64,000 bases of DNA, taken from the NCBI RefSeq assembly GCF_900113655.1, contig NZ_FOQF01000004.1, forward strand, positions 62,001 through 126,000, written 5' to 3'. The position numbers were made by a program, and so were the translations under genes. The first letter of the stretch is position 1, and every line of letters starts with the position of its first letter. The stretch is from Pseudobutyrivibrio sp. OR37 (GTDB lineage Bacteria; Bacillota; Clostridia; Lachnospirales; Lachnospiraceae). Below the pieces are notes generated by a model. It was not told where the DNA came from and searched no databases. It worked only from the letters and a program-made list of their open reading frames with translations. This document shows, in pieces, positions 40,184-48,727 of this stretch.

Positions 40184-40384
40184 TTATCTAGAGAGTCTTT
40201 CTACAATCTTATCAAGCGTTTCGCGAGGTACTGTGCCATCACGATAAAGCTGATTGATTGTGCTTTCGCTTCCGAGTAAGGCTGTAGCATCAAGCCAAGT
40301 GCCTTTTTGAAACTCTTCATCAAATACAGCAAATATTTTTCTGTTTTTTAAAAGCTCTGAAAGCGGGTATTCTCTGTAATCCAT
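40184..40384 (-). CDS. Small conserved-looking hypothetical protein
   Basis: 66 residues: MDYREYPLSELLKNRKIFAV, FDEEFQKGTWLDATALLGSE, then STINQLYRDGTVPRETLDKI. Soluble, helical, with an HTH-like feel in the second half. I do not recognise the family. It lies 30 bp downstream of efp on the same strand and ends at a good terminator, so it is probably co-transcribed with efp. Confidence 0.6.
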   Translation of the reverse strand: MDYREYPLSELLKNRKIFAVFDEEFQKGTWLDATALLGSESTINQLYRDGTVPRETLDKIVERLSR

Positions 40385-40414
40385 ATCAAATATTATCAGT
40401 TTTAATCTAAAAGA

Positions 40415-40972
40415 TTAAACACGTGATAAGTACTCTCCTGTTCTTGTATCAATCTTGATTGTTTCGCCGTTCTCAACGAAAAGTGGAACGTAAACAACTG
40501 CGCCTGTTTCAACTGTAGCTGGCTTTGTAGCACCTGTAGCTGTATCACCCTTGAAACCTGGCTCTGTATCTGTAATCTGAAGCTCTACGAACATAGGTGG
40601 CTCAACAGAGAAGATAGAACCGTTGTGTGAAAGCATCTTAACGATTTCGTTCTCCTTAACAAACTTAAGAGCATCACCAATCTGATCAGCTGTAAGAGCT
40701 ACCTGATCGTATGTCTCAACATCCATGAAGTTGTAAAGCTCACCATCATTGTAGAGGTACTGCATATCCTTACGATCGATACGAGCTGCTGGGAACTTCT
40801 CTGTAGGACGGAAAGATGTTTCTGTAACACCACCGTTCTTGATGTTCTTAAGCTTTGTACGAACGAAAGCTGCACCCTTACCTGGCTTTACGTGCTGGAA
40901 TTCGATAACCTGATAAACCTGATTGTCCATCTCGATTGTCATACCGTTTCTAAAATCACCGGCTGTAATCAT
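40415..40972 (-). CDS. efp: Elongation factor P
   Basis: 185-residue three-domain translation factor that rescues ribosomes stalled at polyproline. [60 protein letters not shown] and the C-terminal [17 protein letters not shown] are diagnostic. The domain I loop is VKPGKGAAF, with the Lys tip used by EF-P. AAAGGAGG precedes the ATG. Own promoter upstream. Confidence 0.96.
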   Translation of the reverse strand: MITAGDFRNGMTIEMDNQVYQVIEFQHVKPGKGAAFVRTKLKNIKNGGVTETSFRPTEKFPAARIDRKDMQYLYNDGELYNFMDVETYDQVALTADQIGDALKFVKENEIVKMLSHNGSIFSVEPPMFVELQITDTEPGFKGDTATGATKPATVETGAVVYVPLFVENGETIKIDTRTGEYLSRV

Positions 40973-41049
40973 TATAAAATCCTCCTTTAATGACTCCTCT
41001 GAGCCTTCTAACCTAAATCATTTGGCAAATTGCCACACTTGTATACAGT

Positions 41050-41078
41050 ATTTTACATTAGTCTTGACAAATTATCAA
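41050..41078 (-). promoter_or_regulatory. Promoter of efp
   Basis: TTGATA (41073-41078), 17-bp spacer, TAAAAT (41050-41055) on the minus strand. A small palindrome GGCAAATTGCC (41024-41034) lies in the leader. Confidence 0.6.
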
Positions 41079-41085
41079 GGTTTTA

Positions 41086-44028
41086 TTAACTTGTTTTACT
41101 ATTATCAGTTTCTTCCTGGTCTGGTTCCGTGCTTTGTATAGCTTCAGATTCCTCGATTTTTGGATATATTTTATCAATGTTCCTGTGTAAATATTCTAAT
41201 CTTATCGGGATGTCACAATATTCATAAAATCTTTTAATCTTATTTTGATTTTCTGTATTAATATCTTTGCACTTTTTATAAATTCTTTTTGCAGCTACAA
41301 TAAATAGTAAGAAATCATCTCGGGAAATTTTAGGATTTTTAATATTTTGTTCTATCAATGAAATTTTATCACTAATAATCTTTAATAGTGTAGAACAATA
41401 TGGAGTAATATCCTCCTCTCCATTATCTTTTATGTATTTCCCAAAATTATACAAATCTTCAACACTTACTTCCTGACTGTGTTTTATACTTCCATATCGT
41501 AATCTATCCATTAATGTATATTTTTCTTCTAATTTCTGTGTTGAATTGCGTTTTGAAGAGTCCAGCGTTGCTATTATCCCAACAATTATATTAGAACCGA
41601 TGTAAATCGAAAATAACTCCTTACTGATTTCTTTTCTTTGTTCATTTTTTATTTTTTCTTCAAAGAAATCTACTATAACACCAGAATATATAGCAATATT
41701 TAAATAGGTTGGATTATTCAACATCATTTTCCCTATAAAATTTTTGTCATCTTTCTTTTTTTCATCTAAATATTTCTTCAGTTCATCCAATTTTAATAAA
41801 TCTATTTTTAATAAGAATTGTGCAAAAGAATCTAAACTATTAATACTTGTTAAGTTTGCTTCTATCGGAATACTATTCCCATATGCTTTAAACAATAACC
41901 AAAGATAATCAGCAAGTTGTGCTAAACATTTTCTACCTACCGCATTAATAAATTCGTCTCTTTTTTGTTTCCAATCATTTAGCTCCTCAAGCACTTTCGG
42001 ATTATTACTCTCGCTTTTTTTACTTTCCAAAACAGATATTTTTTCATCTGCCAAATCAAGCATTGTCTCAGTGACTTTACCCCAATCCTCTGAATAATCA
42101 ATTAATCGAAAATATGTCTGTCGTAATCTTGTAAATCTTCCTTCGGTAAGTAGTTCTATATTATCTTTAATCCATTCTACTAATTCGTCTAATATCTTAT
42201 TGTCAGAAGGGAGGTAGTTGATGTACTCATCGATATTATTTAGACTTCTTTCTCCTTCCCATTTACCTTTTGCATTTTTTGCATAATCTACATTTTCCCC
42301 AAGATCTAAATTTTCATCTAATGATATCATCCAGTCTAAAGCTTCGCACTCTGTTTTATTTAATTCTTTAAATAATGCATCTAAAACCGCTTTATTTTCA
42401 TCTTCACTAACACCTTCATACCTTGATTTATAAATATCCAGCCCATTTTCAAATATTCCATTATATATTTCCTGAAAAATAGTTTTTATCAACCCATATG
42501 CAGCGCTGACTCTATCCTCACGAATACCGTCAAATTCATAATTTTTATTGTTTGTTATTGTTAGGATTTTTTCCCCGACCATAATACCATTTTTCCATAA
42601 GCGTTTTGCTGTCCTTGGATTAGTCAAGCTATTTATATATATTCTCAATTTAGATTCTATATAATCTACTGGGTCTGATAAATTATCGTTAATCAAATTA
42701 CCTTCAAATGTATTTATAAAATCCCACTTGCCTTCCGCTTTAGCATCAATTTTTAGAATTATCTTCTCATAAATATCCCTATCCGTTACTAGAGGCATTT
42801 TATATGTTAAATCTATATACTTATCCAATATTGCACTATCTTTACCAATAGTTTCATACAATTTATCATAAGCACAAACAAGCAATGTAATACAGTTATG
42901 AAGTGAAAACGTTTCATGCAAAAGGGCTAATACCCCCATAACATTATCCTTTGGACATCTCTCCAAATCATCGATAACTATTACAATCTTTGAATTTGTT
43001 TCACTTCTAAAGGTATCTAGCAAATCATTTAGTTCGTCCTTCAATTCTTCTTTTGATTTATCTTCGCGCTTAAATAATTCATATATTTCCCCTATTTTCT
43101 CATCTTTGATTATTGATGAAAATTTACACATCTTTTCGAAATATTTTTCTATACTTGTATTGTTTAAATTACAGAAGCCTTCTTCTTCAAATACTTTATT
43201 TATCTGATTAGAAACATCTTCGAATGCAGTCTTTGGTTTTAATCCATACCCCACATTTATATACACAAATTTTAGCTTTCCTCTATCATCCTTATTAGAT
43301 TCCTTCTGAGCTTTTTTTGCCATGCTTCTTACAACAGAAGTCTTACCTGATCCCCATGGACCATCTAACAATAAGGCAAATGGCTCGTCTCCTTTTCTTG
43401 AAGCTATATCTGCCAATATATTATCTACCAAAAATTGCCTTGATTTAATCAAATCCTCATATTCTTCCACAGGCAAATCAGATTCCCCAATTTCATTGTC
43501 TTCGTAGACAGAAATATACTTTAACTGATTTATCAAGAATCTTAAAATCAACGCCATAAACAGAATTATATAGAAGACCCAATCCCATTTCTTCGCAAAA
43601 GATTTTCTCCCAATAATGCAAAATGAAAACCAGGCAATTGAAATCACTATTAGAGATTTACCTGCTATTTTCTCCAAAACTAATCTATTTGTTTTATATT
43701 TGAATAATCCCAAACATATAAAATATCCAAATAGTATTGCTACTATAACCATTACCCATAAATAATCTGAAACATCACCTTTAATAATAGCTTTAGTATG
43801 AATCTCGCAATACTTACATACTCCAAAGATTGTAAGGGCAGCGCCTCCCATCACAGGTATAAAGTCTATTATTTTTTTTAGCAATTTTTCTTTAGGGCAA
43901 TCGAATTCACATTTACCAATGCTAACAGTAGTAGCAAAAAACACTATACTCTGCTCCAAGCACACAAATGCAATAAGTACCGCCAAATAAATTGGCTCTT
44001 TTAAGTATGCAAACTTTGTAAAATCCAT
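41086..44028 (-). CDS. Large membrane-anchored KAP family P-loop NTPase
   Basis: 980 residues. Five membrane helices fill the first 170 residues (about 12-34, 56-74, 88-108, 123-140, 150-168). A KAP-type NTPase domain follows, with Walker A LLLDGPWGSGKTS (residues 219-231) and Walker B KIVIVIDDLERCPKD (347-361). The C-terminal 450 residues are helical, charged and of no family I can name. KAP NTPases are sporadically distributed, often on mobile or defence-related DNA, and are thought to assemble complexes at membranes; some are linked to phage exclusion. AGGGAG precedes ATG 44028. It has no partner gene, and its sequence is visibly more AT-rich than its neighbours, suggesting acquisition by transfer. 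Confidence 0.82.
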   Translation of the reverse strand: MDFTKFAYLKEPIYLAVLIAFVCLEQSIVFFATTVSIGKCEFDCPKEKLLKKIIDFIPVMGGAALTIFGVCKYCEIHTKAIIKGDVSDYLWVMVIVAILFGYFICLGLFKYKTNRLVLEKIAGKSLIVISIAWFSFCIIGRKSFAKKWDWVFYIILFMALILRFLINQLKYISVYEDNEIGESDLPVEEYEDLIKSRQFLVDNILADIASRKGDEPFALLLDGPWGSGKTSVVRSMAKKAQKESNKDDRGKLKFVYINVGYGLKPKTAFEDVSNQINKVFEEEGFCNLNNTSIEKYFEKMCKFSSIIKDEKIGEIYELFKREDKSKEELKDELNDLLDTFRSETNSKIVIVIDDLERCPKDNVMGVLALLHETFSLHNCITLLVCAYDKLYETIGKDSAILDKYIDLTYKMPLVTDRDIYEKIILKIDAKAEGKWDFINTFEGNLINDNLSDPVDYIESKLRIYINSLTNPRTAKRLWKNGIMVGEKILTITNNKNYEFDGIREDRVSAAYGLIKTIFQEIYNGIFENGLDIYKSRYEGVSEDENKAVLDALFKELNKTECEALDWMISLDENLDLGENVDYAKNAKGKWEGERSLNNIDEYINYLPSDNKILDELVEWIKDNIELLTEGRFTRLRQTYFRLIDYSEDWGKVTETMLDLADEKISVLESKKSESNNPKVLEELNDWKQKRDEFINAVGRKCLAQLADYLWLLFKAYGNSIPIEANLTSINSLDSFAQFLLKIDLLKLDELKKYLDEKKKDDKNFIGKMMLNNPTYLNIAIYSGVIVDFFEEKIKNEQRKEISKELFSIYIGSNIIVGIIATLDSSKRNSTQKLEEKYTLMDRLRYGSIKHSQEVSVEDLYNFGKYIKDNGEEDITPYCSTLLKIISDKISLIEQNIKNPKISRDDFLLFIVAAKRIYKKCKDINTENQNKIKRFYEYCDIPIRLEYLHRNIDKIYPKIEESEAIQSTEPDQEETDNSKTS

Positions 44029-44176
44029 ATTTTTTCTCCCTTTTTAATCTTTTTTCTATCTGCATGTAGTAGTTGTTTATTCAACACCTGTATAAATAAT
44101 GTATCATATCTTTTATTGCCGTAACATAATAAAAAACATATAATTGCTATATATTTATATTTTATGAGGTAAAGCT

Positions 44177-44626
44177 ATGGAAATCGAAAGAAAATTTTTA
44201 ATAAAAGAATTACCCGATTTGGGGAAATATGATTATGTAGAAATTGAACAGGGATACCTTTGCACTCACCCTGTTGTTAGAATCCGAAAAAAGAATGACA
44301 AGTACATCCTTACTTACAAGGGAAGCGGTCTACTTGCCCATGAAGAAATAGAAGCTGCTCTTACAGAAGAGGCTTACAACCATCTGGCTGAAAAGATTGA
44401 TGGCTATCTTATTACCAAGCGCCGATACCTGATTCCTCTTGCCCCATATACTATCGAATTAGATGTATTTGCTGGGCATATGGATGGGCTGATTATGGCG
44501 GAAGTAGAATTTCCATCTGTAGAAGAGGCCAATAGCTTCACACCACCTGAATGGTTTGGTGAGGATGTAACAGACGACCGTCGCTACCACAACTCTGAAA
44601 TGATATTTGGCAACCCGTTGAAATAA
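44177..44626 (+). CDS. CYTH domain protein (triphosphate tunnel enzyme)
   Basis: 149 residues with the CYTH signature MEIERKFLI (ExExK) at the very N-terminus, RIRKKNDKYILTYKG, TKRRYLI and ELDVFAGHMDGLIMAEVEFP. Members hydrolyse triphosphates (inorganic tripolyphosphate, thiamine triphosphate) or make cAMP; the short, single-domain form suggests a tripolyphosphatase. GAGGT precedes ATG. It is divergent from the KAP gene and convergent with the sucrose-phosphorylase-like gene. Confidence 0.88.
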   Translation: MEIERKFLIKELPDLGKYDYVEIEQGYLCTHPVVRIRKKNDKYILTYKGSGLLAHEEIEAALTEEAYNHLAEKIDGYLITKRRYLIPLAPYTIELDVFAGHMDGLIMAEVEFPSVEEANSFTPPEWFGEDVTDDRRYHNSEMIFGNPLK

Positions 44627-44649
44627 AAATATCTAAGTATAATAAGAGC

Positions 44650-44749
44650 CACTAGTAGCTATCAAGCTCTTGGTGTTGCTAAAGCTAAGCTTTCCATGCG
44701 TAGCGTAGCAATATCCAAGGCTTGAGAGCGTAACTAGTGGCTCTACTTA
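44650..44749. repeat. Large hairpin element R6 between convergent genes
   Basis: AGCCACTAGT and ACTAGTGGCT (10-bp perfect arms) enclose further pairing segments (CAAGCTCTTGG against CCAAGGCTTGAGAG) and an inner GTTGCTAAAGC...TAGCAAT stem. Built from nested stems like the R1-R5 family and sharing a GTTGCTA...TAGCAA inner stem, but with otherwise different sequence. It could act as a terminator for both neighbours. Confidence 0.6.
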
Positions 44750-44752
44750 GTA

Positions 44753-46393
44753 TTAAATAATCTCGTATTCAAGGCTTGCAAAATCAGCCTTAAGAGTGAT
44801 GGTGTCAGCTCCCTTACTCCATGTAAAGGTTGTAACTGAACCTTCGGTATTGATAGAAAGCTCACTGTCAAATCCAAATGCAGGATGTGTCTTTCTAAGG
44901 CGAAGCAACTCAAGCTGCTTCTTTACAACGTCCTTATTAAGACCTTCGTCGATTTGTTCTAGAGAAAGATTTGTTCTATTGATTTCCTTATGTCCACCTG
45001 CTCCAGCACGTGCTACAGCTTCGTGGTCATTCTTTCCTGCAAACAAATCAAGGTACCATACCTGTGGCTTACCTGGCATGAACATCTGAATTGCTCTAGC
45101 AAAGAGCATCTTCTTATCATCCTCACCAAGTGCACTATAGTATGTAGCATTTACCTGATAGTACATGTTCTTTGCTCCGTGTAGATCCTTAACGAATCCA
45201 CCACGCGCAACTAAGGTATCGATGAGCTTTTGAATTTCAGACTCAGGCAATAGTCCCTTCAAATCCAAAAGAGGAATACCATCGTGGCAACCAAGCATGT
45301 TAACCACTTTAATATCCTTTTCCACCAATTCCTTAGCCCAATTAACAAGAAGTGAGCTATCATGGTTTTCGATTGCATGAATTAGTAAGCCTGGCAGGAA
45401 GAAATCGTAGGTCATGTAACCCTTACTTGCTACAAGCTCATAAATCTTCTCGCCGTAGCTTGCGTGAATCTCTGGAAGTAATGTAACTCCATTTTTATCT
45501 GCAAGCTCTCTAACCTTCTGAAGTAAATCCCATGTTCCTGGGTCGTTCAAAAAGTTTTTCTCGCCTGGCTCCTTTGGTGCATAAGCAAATGCATCCAATC
45601 TAACGATTTTAGCACCGTATGATGATAATGTCTTAAGAGTGTTCTCGTAGAATTCCCAAACAAGTGGTGACTTAATATTTAAGTCCATCTGACCTAAATA
45701 TCTGCGATTGCTCTCAAGTAAATCCACTACAGCATCACGGTAGCTTTCATATTTACCAAGCTCTAAATCAGCTACTGCCTTGCCCTCTTTAATCTGAGCA
45801 TTAACAACATCAGCTAATCTAGTTGCTGCCACATACTGGATGTCCATCTTTTCCATAAGATCTTCCGCTTCAATTGTCTTGTAGCGAACCTCCTGATAGA
45901 AAGTATTCCAATATGGGACATTTCTTCCATCTGGGAAACGTACCATAAGAATTGGTAGGCCTGGCTTTCTGAAGAACATATCTTTGATATATTTTTCATC
46001 TGGCTGGATGTAACCATTTTCGGTCATCTCGCCGCAGCCTTCCCAGAATTTGTTCCAGTTGATGAAGAAATCCTTATACTTAGAATTCTCTCCATTCTTA
46101 ATAATGTCCTGAAACTCTTTAGATAATACAGATGCATGATTAAGGATGAAATCAAGCTTAAGATCAATGTCCATAGACTTGATATCTTCGATTGCCTGAC
46201 GGCTACCTAATTCTTCATTAATGCCGTAGTCAATTACCGAGAATCCTCTATCTAAATCTGTATTAAAAATGCTAGGTAAGATGTAAAAAGACTCGAATAC
46301 GTCCTTTAAATCCTCCTTGCTCAAAACCTTTACAATATCATCTAATGTGCCGCCCATTGAATCTGGGTAAGCATTCAACATAGGTCCGTTCAT
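44753..46393 (-). CDS. Sucrose phosphorylase-like glycoside hydrolase (GH13)
   Basis: About 546 residues. GH13 features: NGPMLNAYPDSMGGTLDDIV start, DFILNHASVLSKEFQ, nucleophile Asp in AKIVRLDAFAYAPKEPGEKN, acid/base Glu in VTLLPEIHASYGEKIY and the third acidic residue in LGCHDGIPLLDLKGLLP. These are typical of the GH13_18 sucrose phosphorylase group, which makes alpha-glucose 1-phosphate from sucrose or a related glucoside; exact acceptor specificity is unknown. ATG 46393 with GGAGG six bases upstream is chosen over an upstream frame start at 46495. It lies downstream of a P-loop kinase gene in the same direction. Confidence 0.85.
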   Translation of the reverse strand: MNGPMLNAYPDSMGGTLDDIVKVLSKEDLKDVFESFYILPSIFNTDLDRGFSVIDYGINEELGSRQAIEDIKSMDIDLKLDFILNHASVLSKEFQDIIKNGENSKYKDFFINWNKFWEGCGEMTENGYIQPDEKYIKDMFFRKPGLPILMVRFPDGRNVPYWNTFYQEVRYKTIEAEDLMEKMDIQYVAATRLADVVNAQIKEGKAVADLELGKYESYRDAVVDLLESNRRYLGQMDLNIKSPLVWEFYENTLKTLSSYGAKIVRLDAFAYAPKEPGEKNFLNDPGTWDLLQKVRELADKNGVTLLPEIHASYGEKIYELVASKGYMTYDFFLPGLLIHAIENHDSSLLVNWAKELVEKDIKVVNMLGCHDGIPLLDLKGLLPESEIQKLIDTLVARGGFVKDLHGAKNMYYQVNATYYSALGEDDKKMLFARAIQMFMPGKPQVWYLDLFAGKNDHEAVARAGAGGHKEINRTNLSLEQIDEGLNKDVVKKQLELLRLRKTHPAFGFDSELSINTEGSVTTFTWSKGADTITLKADFASLEYEII

Positions 46394-46423
46394 TTTATTC
46401 CTCCATAAAATCCGCCTGCTATT

Positions 46424-46481
46424 CAGCAAACTGCTCCAAGTATTACATGCTAGCGCTTGCCAACACAATGACAGTTTGCTG
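46424..46481 (-). other. Inverted repeat between kinase and phosphorylase genes
   Basis: CAGCAAACTG (46424-46433) and CAGTTTGCTG (46472-46481) can form a stem between the two genes. There is no T-run, so it may be an RNA-processing or stability element that sets their ratio. Confidence 0.4.
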
Positions 46482-46509
46482 TATACCAGGCTCATCTAAA
46501 TATTTTAAC

Positions 46510-47409
46510 TTACTTCATAAGCTCCTCGTACTGGGCGTACGAAAGGAGTTCACCTGCTTTAGAAAGAATAATTTTTGCTTTGTGGGCCTGTGACTTTAAA
46601 AGGTTTTGTTCAAGCTCAAGTACAAGCATGGTGAATGCGCTATCAGTCTTGCCATCGCGGTTTCTAGCCTTACGATGAGCCAAAGTCTCCTCTGGTGTAC
46701 TGTTAAGAAGGATTGGAATATCCACTCCATCATAGTTGTCGCTGTTACCATGTGTCCATTCAATTACTAGAACTTGAATGTTTGTAAAATCAATCTGTTC
46801 ATACCAAAGTTCAGAACTGGTTCTTCCCATTCTCTTAAGGTAGATTTTATTCTGGCCTGACTTGAAAGCCTTTACAATACTAGACACTTCATCGAAATCA
46901 ATTTCATTCTTTGTGCCAAGGTATCCTTCTAATCCTTTGCGACCAGCTTCAATATAAGCTGCTGCCCATGGGCATTCAGCTACATGAGCCTTGTCAGCAT
47001 CTGTCTCCTCATCCTGCCATTTACGCAAGATATCGAAGTGCTCCATGCTGCCTTCGCCTGCTTTAACTAAGCCTTTCACACCTTCAGTGCGGAAAATGCG
47101 AAGTCGCTCTGCATCGTTGTACATTGGAATACGTCTAGGATAGTTGTCGCCAGACATGGTGTAAGCACCAATGCCCTGCTCATTCAGCATGTAACTGATA
47201 AGAGATGCGGTCTCAGACTTACCTACTCCCGAACCGCCACAAACTGTGATGACTGCTCTGCCATCCTTGTCAAGGACTGCATCAAGCTGATCCATAAGTG
47301 AATCCATGATTACAAGTGCCTTCTTTACGTGTTCCTCTCCTATTTCTACCTTGTCACCTGGCATATCGCCATGTGGAATGTCTCTGTATTGTTTAAGATC
47401 AATAGCCAT
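46510..47409 (-). CDS. P-loop kinase of the uridine kinase/APS kinase type
   Basis: About 299 residues. Walker A in VITVCGGSGVGKSETASLIS; SGDNYPRRIPMYNDAERLRI and VLVIEWTHGNSDNYDGVDIP (Walker B-like strand) suggest a phosphoribulokinase/uridine kinase fold; such proteins are often auto-annotated as adenylylsulfate kinase. Substrate unknown. Position upstream of a sucrose-phosphorylase-like gene hints at a sugar or sugar-phosphate substrate. ATG 47409 (AGGAGG nine bases upstream) is chosen over a start seven codons earlier. Confidence 0.72.
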   Translation of the reverse strand: MAIDLKQYRDIPHGDMPGDKVEIGEEHVKKALVIMDSLMDQLDAVLDKDGRAVITVCGGSGVGKSETASLISYMLNEQGIGAYTMSGDNYPRRIPMYNDAERLRIFRTEGVKGLVKAGEGSMEHFDILRKWQDEETDADKAHVAECPWAAAYIEAGRKGLEGYLGTKNEIDFDEVSSIVKAFKSGQNKIYLKRMGRTSSELWYEQIDFTNIQVLVIEWTHGNSDNYDGVDIPILLNSTPEETLAHRKARNRDGKTDSAFTMLVLELEQNLLKSQAHKAKIILSKAGELLSYAQYEELMK

Positions 47410-47467
47410 AATAATAATCCTCCTAATCACTATAGATAAACATAAACAACACGCAAATAATTATACA

Positions 47468-47507
47468 TAAAAAAAAGAAATTACAAAATGCAATTTCTTT
47501 TTTTTAT
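47468..47507. terminator. Bidirectional terminator
   Basis: AAAAAAAAGAAATT-G/A-CAAAATG-CAATTTCTTTTTTTT: near-perfect arms with A and T runs, between the lipoprotein gene and the kinase gene. Confidence 0.82.
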
Positions 47508-47562
47508 GTAAATTACCGAAAAAACTGTCCAATTATACAAAACATATTAGTAATTTAGTCCG

Positions 47563-47713
47563 CTTTGTTTGTTAACAAGCATCCTAGTGTTTCATGCTCC
47601 CGCAGGCCACCTCCCATTGCAGTCAAGGGAACCTCCCTAAAGGGTCCCTCCTTAACTACATGGGGCCCTCCTGCTCGCGCTCGCCAACTATTTCTAGCTT
47701 GTTAACCACAAAG
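47563..47713 (-). repeat. Structured intergenic repeat, copy R2 (short form)
   Basis: Outer arms CTTTGTTTGTTAACAAGC (47563-47580) and GCTTGTTAACCACAAAG (47697-47713). On the minus strand the inside reads GCGAGCGCGAGCAGGAGG then GCCCCAT, the AGGGACCCTTTAGGGAGGTT hairpin and ATGGGAGGTGGCCTGCGGG. Compared with R1 and R3 the GTTGCTAA hairpin block is missing exactly. It lies after the lipoprotein gene. Confidence 0.85.
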
Positions 47714-47725
47714 CTCATCTATGAC

Positions 47726-48727
47726 TTACATATAATCCTTAGCGTTAGATGCGTCAACCTTTTCGAATGGAACCCAGATGTAGATACCGTCATCAGTGAG
47801 TCCTTCAAGGCCGGCAGCGGTGCCTTTGGTTACAAGGGCTTTTACGCATTTGATAGCCATAGCGCCTTGGCCTGAGGCTGACTGGTATACTGTAAACTGC
47901 ATTTTGCCATCGACAATTGACTGGCAACCGCCTACTGTGGCATCAACACCTACTACAGGGATCTTGCTTAGGTCGTAGCCGTGGCTTGCCAAGTAATCTG
48001 CTGCGCCAACTGCCATGGAATCATTGTTACAGAACACTGCATCAAATGGCTGCTTTGTCTTTTCAACGATTGCCATCATATCCTTTGCTTTATTTTCATC
48101 CCATTCCGCACTATCATCAAATACAGTATTCACCTGAACTCCGTTTTCTTTAAAGTATTTGTACACTGATACGGAACGTGCAATAGCAGCGTTATGTGTC
48201 AGTGGACCACGGAGCATTACGACATTTATGCTGCTTGGTTTACCAAGAGCGTTCCAAACATATTCAGCCTGATAGGTGCCTGCATCCTGCTCGTAGCTGC
48301 TGACTACCATATATTTATCCTTCTCCAGGAACTCCTTATCAGGTGCACCATTTACATAGATAATAGGAACATCGCCTGCTGCAACCTCAAGCTGAAGTGC
48401 AGTACTTCTATCAACTGGCAGACAAATAATTGCATTATATCCGCTACTTACAGCGTCCTTTATCTGATTTACCTGGTCATTAACTGTATTGCAGCCCTCT
48501 CCAATATCAAATGTAACACCCTCTGTTGCTGCATTCTCCTGAAGAGATTCTTTTAACAAAAGCTTAAAATCATCATCTGGTGGTGCTGTATAGAATACCT
48601 TAACACCCTTGCCAGAACCAGAACCGCCGCCACTGCTGCTACCGCAGCCTGTTAGCATCAGGCCTGTTGCCATAACGATTGTCAAAAGAAGCACTACCAG
48701 CTTTTTCATTTTGTTATTAGCTCTCAT
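47726..48727 (-). CDS. Sugar-binding lipoprotein (type 1 periplasmic binding fold)
   Basis: 333 residues. Lipoprotein signal peptide ([17 protein letters not shown], lipobox LTGC, Cys28), Gly/Ser linker, then a RbsB/XylF-like two-lobe domain: [56 protein letters not shown] and [20 protein letters not shown]. It binds a sugar outside the membrane. No permease or ATPase gene adjoins it; instead it overlaps the chemoreceptor gene by 11 bp (GGAGG six bases before ATG 48727), so it probably feeds ligand signals to the receptor. Confidence 0.9.
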   Translation of the reverse strand: MRANNKMKKLVVLLLTIVMATGLMLTGCGSSSGGGSGSGKGVKVFYTAPPDDDFKLLLKESLQENAATEGVTFDIGEGCNTVNDQVNQIKDAVSSGYNAIICLPVDRSTALQLEVAAGDVPIIYVNGAPDKEFLEKDKYMVVSSYEQDAGTYQAEYVWNALGKPSSINVVMLRGPLTHNAAIARSVSVYKYFKENGVQVNTVFDDSAEWDENKAKDMMAIVEKTKQPFDAVFCNNDSMAVGAADYLASHGYDLSKIPVVGVDATVGGCQSIVDGKMQFTVYQSASGQGAMAIKCVKALVTKGTAAGLEGLTDDGIYIWVPFEKVDASNAKDYM

